Part shown: positions 1 through 6,401 of the stretch, one piece after another
How positions within the stretch are numbered: position 1 is the stretch's first letter
Layout of the letters: every line of letters starts with the position of its first letter
From: Cytauxzoon felis
Taxonomy: Eukaryota > Apicomplexa > Aconoidasida > Piroplasmida > Theileriidae
Length of the DNA stretch: 11,457 nt
Direction of reading: 5' to 3'
Assembly: GCA_020283715.1 (NCBI GenBank)
Contig: JAIQCW010000358.1
Coordinates: 1 to 11,457 of the forward strand
Notes under the pieces: generated by a model
What the model saw: only the letters and a program-made list of their open reading frames with translations
What the model was told of the DNA's origin: nothing
Database searches by the model: none
Made by a program: the position numbers and the translations under genes

Positions 1-224
1 CCACTTGAGGTTACATCCAACACATCCTTAGCACCATCTTCCATCATTCCCATGATGGATGATCCATCACTACCCTTCTCACCGCCACGATCTCCGGGAG
101 TGGCTTTACTCTTTAGAGATAGGTAATTAGAAGAGGCTTCCACGGCTAGTGGAACAGTGGTTGTAACCTCAGGTGGAGAGGCATCATGCCTAGTGGAAGA
201 AGAGTTGGATTGGACTTCAGGTGG
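1..224 (-). repeat. Dispersed repeat copy A, within the WW gene's last exon
   Basis: It begins with CCACTTGAGGT and ends at ACTTCAGGTGG (214-224). It shares the core GCCACGATCTC..GGGAGTGG and CTTTAGAGATAGGTAATT with copies B, D, E (partly) and F. Over about 80 bases (roughly 105-180) it differs from copy F at only two positions. A perfect 8-bp hairpin (TCCATCAT / ATGATGGA, loop TCCC) sits at 40-59. The copy is cut by the window edge. Confidence 0.85.
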
Positions 225-915
225 AGTTATACATTCATTTGAGGATGACTTCTTTTTAGAGATGAAACTGATCCATTTATTCTTGAGGTTATCTTGTTTC
301 TTCCTTTTAGTATAGTGTTTATATTCGCTGAGTATATCGTTGTTATTATTAAGGGAGTTTATAGTGTTTAGATTTGAGAGTGTGAGATCAATCTCCTCGG
401 CATACTGTGTAATGTGCTCTATGATATCATCGTTGGATATATCAATTTTATTCTATGTTTCTACATATAAATTGAAATTATATTTATACTTACAGTATAA
501 TTCTGTAAAATTTTCTTGTAATTGGTATATTTATTATAAATTTTAGTATTTGGTGTTGCGATGTTCAAGATGGAGGTTAAATTATCTAGTGATTTTAATA
601 TTAATTCATGAATCTATTATGTAATTTTTAAATGATAAAATTGAATACCTTATGTTTATTATTTTTTAATAATTCGTTACATATTTGATGTATAAAATTA
701 ACTTCATTGAAGAAGTCATCTACTCGACTATTACGTGTAGATGATGAAGACCCTAATAATGGTATTGAAGAAGATACTAATGATGGAACTGTATTAATAG
801 TTGATGGAATTGATTGATAATCTATTGGTTGATCCCAACTGGTTTCACCGGTAATAGTATTCCAATAATATATAGATCTTGTATTTGGGTCTATAACCTC
901 CTTCCATATTTTCAT
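1..915 (-). CDS. WW-domain protein, three exons, 3' end beyond the window
   Basis: The ATG at 915 is the first in-frame ATG after an upstream TAG. Exon 1 (915-649) encodes a WW domain at residues 3-30 with both hallmark tryptophans (WKEV, SWDQP) and the central YYW; WW domains bind proline-rich partners. I place intron 1 at 648-614 (35 bp, GTATTC..AATAG), exon 2 at 613-494 (40 residues, helical, charged), intron 2 at 493-453 (41 bp, GTAAGT..CATAG) and exon 3 from 452 to the edge, about 279 residues so far. After a Lys-rich stretch (about 265-240) exon 3 enters dispersed repeat copy A, and the frame stays open through it (PPEV, NYLSLKS, TPGDRG and TSSG modules). The start and WW domain are clear. 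The splice model is inferred from reading-frame continuity. The WW type (WKEV..YYWNT) recalls FNBP4-like or splicing-factor WW domains, but I cannot name an orthologue. Confidence 0.72.
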
Positions 916-1221
916 TATAGAAATATTAATTGTAGAATGATTATATATTTCATTTATTGAAGGATAAATATAATTATGTAATACCCCATGTAGATTCTAT
1001 AGATTATTGTTACCATTTAGATGTGCTAAAATATCTCAGTATAAATTACAATTTTAAATTTAATGTATAAATTATTTTAGATAATATAAAGGTATAATAA
1101 TTTCATTAGGATTTTTTTTATATATAAATCATTATATCAATTGGATATCATAGGTCATTTCTATATTTAAATAAGTACTTGTATCCAATTTCATCTATAG
1201 AACAGGTTAATTTATACCAAG
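916..1221. promoter_or_regulatory. Divergent intergenic spacer (WW gene / NAC-beta)
   Basis: A 306-bp AT-rich spacer separates the start of the minus-strand WW gene from the start of the plus-strand NAC-beta gene, so both promoters must lie within it or close by. I see no recognisable core element, no repeat copy and no coding frame. An in-frame TAG at 1198-1200 closes the NAC-beta frame upstream. The regulatory role is inferred from gene orientation only. Confidence 0.45.
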
Positions 1222-1698
1222 ATGATGGAAACTGTAGTACCTGTGGAGGATGTAATAACTCCAGAAATGATGGCAGCACGTGAAAAATTAAGAGCACGTC
1301 TAGGAGTATCTGGTACACAAACTGGTGGTAAAGGTACAGTAAGAAGGAAAGTAAAGAAAACATCTAAATCTATTAATGATGATAAACGTTTACAATTTGC
1401 ATTACGTTCAATAGGTGCAGCTAATATACCAGGAATTGAAGAAGTACAAATGATCAAAGATGATGCACGTATAATCACCTTTTCTAATCCTAAAGTACAA
1501 ACAGCACCAAGCGCTAATACATATGTCATCACAGGAGCAAGTGAAGAAAGAGAATTATCAATACCCGATCTTATACAACAATTATCCGCCGCAGGATTCG
1601 ATCTTACATCAGCTACAGATAAAAAAGATGATCTAGATGATATCCCCAAATTAGAAGAAGTCTTTGATGAAGTCGCTGAAAAAGCAGATGCCATTTAA
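1222..1698 (+). CDS. Nascent polypeptide-associated complex subunit beta (BTF3-like)
   Basis: This 158-residue protein is the usual size for NAC-beta/BTF3, the ribosome-tunnel chaperone subunit that pairs with NAC-alpha on nascent chains. Seen in the sequence: the ribosome-binding basic motif within GGKGTVRRKVKK (about residues 35-46), the NAC domain (about 54-115) with DDKRLQFAL, GIEEV and FSNPKVQ followed by ANTYVITG, and an acidic C-terminus with the typical IPKLEEVFDE motif (141-150). It is intronless. Two adjacent ATG codons (1222, 1225) can serve as start, and a TAG lies in frame at 1198. The gene diverges from the WW gene and converges on repeat copy B and the Tpr-like gene. The coding sequence is intact; the antisense frame is a shadow. 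Confidence 0.96.
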   Translation: MMETVVPVEDVITPEMMAAREKLRARLGVSGTQTGGKGTVRRKVKKTSKSINDDKRLQFALRSIGAANIPGIEEVQMIKDDARIITFSNPKVQTAPSANTYVITGASEERELSIPDLIQQLSAAGFDLTSATDKKDDLDDIPKLEEVFDEVAEKADAI

Positions 1699-1802
1699 TA
1701 ACAAAACCAAGTCATATAATATCATAAACACATTAAATTATATACAATATGATATATTACATATCTACATTCATGAAACAAAAGATGTTAGAACAACTGA
1801 TT

Positions 1803-2161
1803 CCACTCGAGGTCCTTCCACTAGGCGTGGAGCCTCTTCTATTTACCTCCCCCTTCGCTTCCCTGAGATCAGCTGCGGGTGTTCCACTTGAGGTTACATC
1901 CAACACATCCTTATCACCATCCTCCATCATTCCCATGATGGATGATCCATCACTACCTTCGCCACGATCTCTGGGAGTGGCTCTACTCTTTAGAGATAGG
2001 TAATTAAAGGAGCTGACGGCAGGACGAAGGGAGGAGGCAAGTGGAAGAAGAGTAGGATTGTGACCTCGAGTGGACCCGTAGCTGATCTCAGGGAAGCGGA
2101 GGGGGAAGTAAATAGAAGAGCTGACGGCAGGACGAAGAGAGTAGGATTGGACCTCGTGTGG
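1803..2161 (-). repeat. Dispersed repeat copy B, longest foldback form
   Basis: This copy runs from CCACTCGAGGT to ACCTCGTGTGG and lies 3' of the Tpr-like gene in the same orientation as the other copies. It contains the shared core (about 1955-2005), the TCCATCAT..ATGATGGA hairpin (1923-1942) and large inverted arms (1834-1880 and 2074-2120). Its minus strand is open from 2233 to 1757. That frame encodes the peptide modules seen in copy A (NYLSLKS, SDGSSIMGMMEDG, DVLDVTSSG) and then AADLREAKGEVNRRGS, shared in closely similar form with copies D and E. Without an upstream gene feeding into it, this frame is best read as repeat coding potential, not as a separate gene. Confidence 0.85.
1834..2120. 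repeat. Inverted repeat arms inside copy B
   Basis: The 47-bp left arm (1834-1880, starting CTCTTCTATTTAC) and the reverse complement of the right arm (2074-2120) match at 44 of 47 positions by eye and enclose a 193-bp loop holding the core. The other copies keep mainly the left arm (for example about 6075-6115, 7080-7120 and 9412-9450). The transcript could fold into a long stem. Confidence 0.8.
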
Positions 2162-2320
2162 AACGGCGACTTGTAGATAAGTATGTACAATGAATACTTT
2201 AAAATAGATTAAAATTACAATGCCTAAAGGCATTTACAAATCTACATTAAAATCTTATTTAAAATTTTATACTATCTGTATTTAAAATCGATAGGAGTAT
2301 TCATGTGTATACAACTCCTT

Positions 2321-3735
2321 CTACATTAATGTTCTTCCTCGAACATCTACATTAAATGCATTTAATAAATTCTTTTTAGCCAACTTGAACGCAGCGTTGA
2401 ACCAGAATTTGAAGCCTCTATATCTAGTATATCCCTCAGTTGGCCAATTTTCTTTATCTACTTTCCTATATGTTTGAAGGTATCCATCTCCCAAGAAATT
2501 TGTAAAGTTGAGGATAGCTAGAGATATGGCAAGTGTGATGGTGGATAAATTATCAATGTCTTTACCATTCTTCTGTTTACCTACAGCAGATAATCCCACT
2601 GCTTTCAGACCTTCTTGTACAGTTACAAATGATACAGTCATGAATCCAACCAATGCTGAGTTACCAATTATCAATTTACCTAAGAATGAGTCTGGATAAT
2701 GGAGAATTGTGTAACAGACGTAAACGCATAGGAGGGCATAGGCTTCAATAGCCCAGCATGTGTTCCACCATGGAGCATTTGACCATTGTTTACCTGGTCC
2801 CACATTAAAATTGTCTAATATACATATAACTAAGGCTGGCATAGGGTGTACGATCAAATTTATTATCTCAATATTGTACGCTGTAATAGGATCGACCAAT
2901 AAAAAGGGGGCTATACCTGGATAGACGCAGTAAAATGCTCCGAGGGAGAAGACTGTAAGCATGAATGGAGACCAGGTCCATGAGTGTCCTAAGCCATCTG
3001 CTAACGTGCATTTCGTATCACCCCCTCCACCTCCTCCTGAACTGCCATTACATTTGCTATCCTGCCCATTCTCCTTTTTCTTATCACATTTGCCATTCTT
3101 AAAATGACAGATTCCACAATGCATAGTCCAACAACAGGCTGTTAAATACATAAAAACACAATTTGCTACAATTTGTCCAAATATAATCCAATAGTCAACA
3201 TCCTGTAGGAGGTACTTATCTGCAAAATATAGGAATACTTTATGGTATATGGCAACAAAAACAGATGAAAGTGGTACGCCAGCATTGAAGTATGTGACAG
3301 CATCCGATTCCACACCATTAGAAAATGTGACATTCAAACCTACGAGAAAATAATGAACTACAATAGTCCACAAGTAAAGGTTAGGATCACCCAAATCACC
3401 GCCATATGTAAAGATGTAAAGTGTCAATAATGAGAAAAGGTACATTAACCAGTTGGTCATCACAGATAATCCAGCCTTAGCCTTCTTATCCGTTATAACT
3501 GCTGCAATTGTATTAGATACAGCAAATCCAGCAAGCCCTCCTAATTCAATAGGATTGTGAAATATTTAACGAATACTCCAAGTTTACTAACCGGAAGATG
3601 GTATCTACCAAGGGCATATTTAGCACATGCCAAAGCTAACCTCAATGGTAATACCATTATAAATCCAACCAGAAACATAGATACTTCCCTAAGGAATCCG
3701 TGTTTATTGCATTCGGTTTCAGTTTTTTCCTCCAT
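2321..3735 (-). CDS. Tpr-related-like polytopic membrane protein, probable two exons
   Basis: A first segment starts at ATG 3735 (MEEKTETE) and carries a membrane segment in the block LREVSMFLVGFIMVLP. The main segment ends at the TAG at 2321 and holds about eight further hydrophobic spans, a Cys-rich loop (CCWTMHCGICHFKNGKC) and a six-glycine run near residue 218. The two lie in different frames. A 47-bp intron at 3587-3541 (GTAAAC..ATTAG) joins them in frame into 455 residues and fits the mini-introns nearby. The alternative is a single-base indel near 3540-3590, since the putative intron could also be read as protein. The main frame is open well upstream of its first ATG (3460), so that ATG is not the real start. 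The polytopic architecture resembles the Theileria Tpr family, whose function is unknown. Family placement is from memory of architecture only. Confidence 0.72.
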
Positions 3736-3807
3736 TTTTATAACAGCCTTGTTGATGATGAAATCTTCGTGTAATTAAAGCCTATTTAAAATTACAAAAA
3801 ACAAACG

Positions 3808-3857
3808 TTGCGATAAATGAGACTATAGTACATTAAACATTGCGATATTTTTGCGAT
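3808..3857. promoter_or_regulatory. Triple TTGCGAT motif upstream of the Tpr-like gene
   Basis: TTGCGAT occurs at 3808-3814, 3840-3846 and 3851-3857, within 125 bp upstream of the ATG at 3735. Three copies of a 7-mer in 50 bases of AT-rich spacer is more than casual expectation, so this may be a binding-site cluster. No known factor is assigned, and a single further copy occurs inside the WW gene. Confidence 0.3.
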
Positions 3858-4029
3858 TATGCTACATTCTTGCTCAAATGTGCATTTACAATCCTACATT
3901 TCTACATCATCCCTTGTGTCATTTTTACACATTTCATAAAATTAGGGACGATGTATCATGATGTGTTGAGTAGAATTAACCTTAATATACTACAAATTCA
4001 TATTGGATATTGATATTACTTTACATTTC

Positions 4030-4640
4030 GTTATTATGGTCCTTCCACCTAGTATCCCAGATGTGGCTTTAGTGGCTCCTCCATACTATAAATACCCCAA
4101 TTTGATGAAGTTCATTTAATACTTCAATAAATTTAATCATCTATAGACAATCCTACCGATGTAAATAATTGAGAATACCTGTATATAGTGGAGGATTTAT
4201 TGATACAAGTCTGTAAATATCCATTTCATCATGAGTCAGTATTCCAGTAGCATCATCTCTAGAAAGATAGAAAATTTGGACACATGGAAGATTGGGGATT
4301 ATTATGGACTTTTTATCACTTATAGTAATTTATAAAGCCATAGTTCCTGTATTAAAATCTATTAACTCTACTATCCACATCATTCATCCTTAACATGTGG
4401 GTCCATTGAGTGTTGCTATTTACCATCTTTGCAATATAATTTCACTGAAGTATCCATCATCTATATGAGTAGATCCACTTGATGTCTAATAATTATCTTC
4501 TCCACCCATAATGGAGGCTTCTTATATTATCACCGCCCACCATTTGTTGGCAACATTGTTCATGGTAAATCGTAAACTAGTGTGTATAATCAACACCATT
4601 ATCAGGTTAATGAGCTTTGCCACCATATTTCCTAGTAACT
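4030..4640 (-). pseudogene. Decayed minus-strand coding remnant
   Basis: No long frame survives, but the minus strand reads like broken protein. The best piece runs from 4329 to 4156 (58 codons, containing IPNLPCVQIFYLSRDDATG and DEMDIYRLV). It is preceded in the same frame by about 17 readable codons across a single TAA (4332-4330). Further pieces in shifted frames follow on both sides, for example around 4140-4080 (MIKFIEVLNELHQIGVF) and 4440-4340 (NSNTQWTHMLRMNDVDSRV). Base composition here is less AT-rich than in the following spacer. I recognise no family. It could be a dead member of a lineage-specific gene family or, less likely, a gene with many small exons. Confidence 0.42.
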
Positions 4641-4689
4641 ATACATACATGGTGAACCTAAAAACCACTATTAATATAGGGTTATAGGG

Positions 4690-5010
4690 ATAATAAACAC
4701 CATTTAAGAAATGCAAAAATGTCTACAAGTGATTATATACATGACTATAATATATACCTTTATAATAATACAATTGAAGGATGATATATAGTTGTATGAT
4801 GATGTATAAGTCTTTATATAAATAATTAATATAATATATATAGTAAATAAGTACTAACATGATGTGAAGTATATCATCTATATAAGATAGTAATAAATAT
4901 ATATAAATAAATACAGATTATAAAATTAATATAATATTATACATCAGTTGTAAATAGTTTTATATATTAAATTATTATAATTGTTATTCAATTAATTTTA
5001 TATCATTAGA
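4690..5010. other. Very AT-rich spacer
   Basis: About 85% A+T by a hand count over 4741-4980, with runs of TA dinucleotides and no coding frame on either strand. It separates the decayed remnant from repeat copy C. I see no tandem structure. Confidence 0.7.
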
Positions 5011-5017
5011 TATTGTA

Positions 5018-5097
5018 ACCTCGAGTGGAACACCTGGAAGCGATCCACGGGAGCTGGAAGGGGAAGTGAATAGAAGAGGTCTCCATAGCAGTGGAAG
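5018..5097 (-). repeat. Dispersed repeat copy C, short fragment
   Basis: It begins with ACCTCGAGTGG and retains a diverged arm (GGGGAAGTGAATAGAAGAGG) matching the right arm of copy B, ending at CAGTGGAAG. The core is missing. Unlike the other copies it is not next to the 3' end of an intact gene. Confidence 0.65.
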
Positions 5098-5480
5098 ATG
5101 TTATGTCTTCACATGTAATACTTAGGTGGAAAGAGCTACTCAGTATGTTCATTCGCATGAAGATATATTAGAATGAGTACAGACTATTAGATGTCCATGT
5201 AGAATGACGATTTATTATGGGTAAATTATGGAACTTGAAGTGGAAGGTTAACTTATATAAATTATAAATTGTATTTAGATTATAATTTAATTGATTTTTG
5301 GCATAGAATTGACATTTCTATGAGATCGATATCATCGGTGGTGGGGATGGAGGTATCAGACCCCCATTGGTATAGAAGATTAATAGTAATCGGATTTAAT
5401 TGAATAATAGGTAATTAAATATTATAGGGACTTTTAAATATTTTATTTCGGTGGAAGTTTGTATTTTTATTTAATTAAAG
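5098..5480. other. Spacer upstream of eL21
   Basis: AT-rich DNA between repeat fragment C and the eL21 start. No coding frame, RNA gene or repeat was found. It must include the eL21 promoter and 5' untranslated region, since eL21 is the only plus-strand gene following it; TAATTAAAG immediately precedes the ATG. Confidence 0.4.
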
Positions 5481-5963
5481 ATGCCGCATTCATATGGTAA
5501 ACGTGCGCGTACACGTCATAAGTTTTCAAAGGCGTTCCGTCGTCATGGCATGCCATCGGTTGGACGTTATTTACAGAATTATAAAGTTGGTGATTATGTA
5601 GATATATTATGTGATCCGGCTGTACATGGTGGTATGCCATATTCATTTTATCATGGTAGGACTGGTCGTGTATATAATGTTACACCAAGAGGTCTTGGAG
5701 TATTGGTTAAAAAAGTTGTACGTGGTAAAGAATTGCTTAAAAAAATTACCGTACGTATTGAACATGTTAGAGCTTCTAGATGTCGTGAAGATTTTCTTAA
5801 AAGAGTAGCTAATAATGATTCACTCAGAAGGCAAGCAAAACTAGAAGGTAGATCAATAACACTCAAAAGACAACCTAAACCTGTAACACCTGGATACATT
5901 GTCGAAGCTAAATCCGAATCTATCATCACCATGGACCCAGTACCATTCGTAGAGAAATACTAA
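5481..5963 (+). CDS. Large-subunit ribosomal protein eL21 (L21e)
   Basis: This intact 160-residue, very basic protein is the normal size for eukaryotic eL21, a structural protein of the 60S subunit. Family landmarks are visible in order: the N-terminal basic segment starting [17 protein letters not shown], the YKVGDYVDI strand (residues 34-42), the hallmark [20 protein letters not shown] (51-70), and the [19 protein letters not shown] block (91-109). The C-terminal [10 protein letters not shown] and PVPFVEKY segments are also typical. It is intronless. The ATG at 5481 gives the conserved N-terminus, so the start is secure. It converges on the 3' end of PRMT1, with repeat copy D between them. 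Confidence 0.98.
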   Translation: MPHSYGKRARTRHKFSKAFRRHGMPSVGRYLQNYKVGDYVDILCDPAVHGGMPYSFYHGRTGRVYNVTPRGLGVLVKKVVRGKELLKKITVRIEHVRASRCREDFLKRVANNDSLRRQAKLEGRSITLKRQPKPVTPGYIVEAKSESIITMDPVPFVEKY

Positions 5964-6003
5964 ACTAATCTCATCCCCATACATAATTATATGATATATA
6001 TAT

Positions 6004-6376
6004 CCACCTGAGGTCCAATTCTACTATCGTTGCCACCAGGCGTTCCACCTGAGTTCGTCCTGCCGTCAGCTCTTCTATTTACCTCCCCCTCCGCTTCCCT
6101 GAGATCAGCTACAAGTTCCACTCGAGGTCCAGTACTAGTCGTCATTCCACTCGCCGTGGAGGCTCTCTTATTTACCTCACCTCGACTCCCATTGATCGTC
6201 TCGGATATTCCACTCGAGGTTATATCCTCACTACCTTCACTTCCGCCACGATCTCTGGGAGTGGCTCTACTCTTTAGAGATAGGTAATTGGAAGAGCTGA
6301 CGGCAGGACCGACCTCAGGTGGAGAGCTGTCTCAGGACGACCTACGGTAGGGGTAACCTCGGGTTGATTCGTGTGG
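6004..6376 (-). repeat. Dispersed repeat copy D, 3' of PRMT1
   Basis: It runs from CCACCTGAGGT to the GTGTGG at 6371-6376, about 26 bp beyond the PRMT1 stop, and carries the arm (about 6075-6115) and the core (6243-6292). From a TGA near 6336 down to a TAA at about 5991 the minus strand is open and encodes the modules NYLSLKS, ATPRDRG, then VADLREAEGEVNRRADGRT, related to copies B and E. An extra internal duplication of the arm region (about 6145-6230) makes it one of the longest copies. Confidence 0.85.
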
Positions 6377-6401
6377 AATAGAGTGTGTATATATGATTAG
6401 A

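Noticed and set aside
340..546. Plus-strand 68-codon open frame
   Set aside because: It lies antisense to WW-gene exons 2 and 3 and their intron and has low-complexity Tyr/Leu content; no support as a gene.
1212..1694. Minus-strand open frame antisense to NAC-beta
   Set aside because: It mirrors a well-conserved gene; a Ser/Leu-rich shadow frame.
1757..2233. Minus-strand 158-codon open frame as a stand-alone gene
   Set aside because: It is the coding frame of repeat copy B plus AT-rich flanks, with no unique protein content; kept as repeat coding potential only.
4690..5010. Centromere
   Set aside because: Only about 300 bp and about 85% A+T with no tandem array; too short and too little biased to support the call.
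5651..5932. Minus-strand open frame antisense to eL21
   Set aside because: Shadow of a strongly conserved ribosomal protein gene.
6030..6287. Plus-strand 85-codon open frame
   Set aside because: It lies wholly in repeat copy D on the strand opposite to the frame related among copies, with no conserved product.
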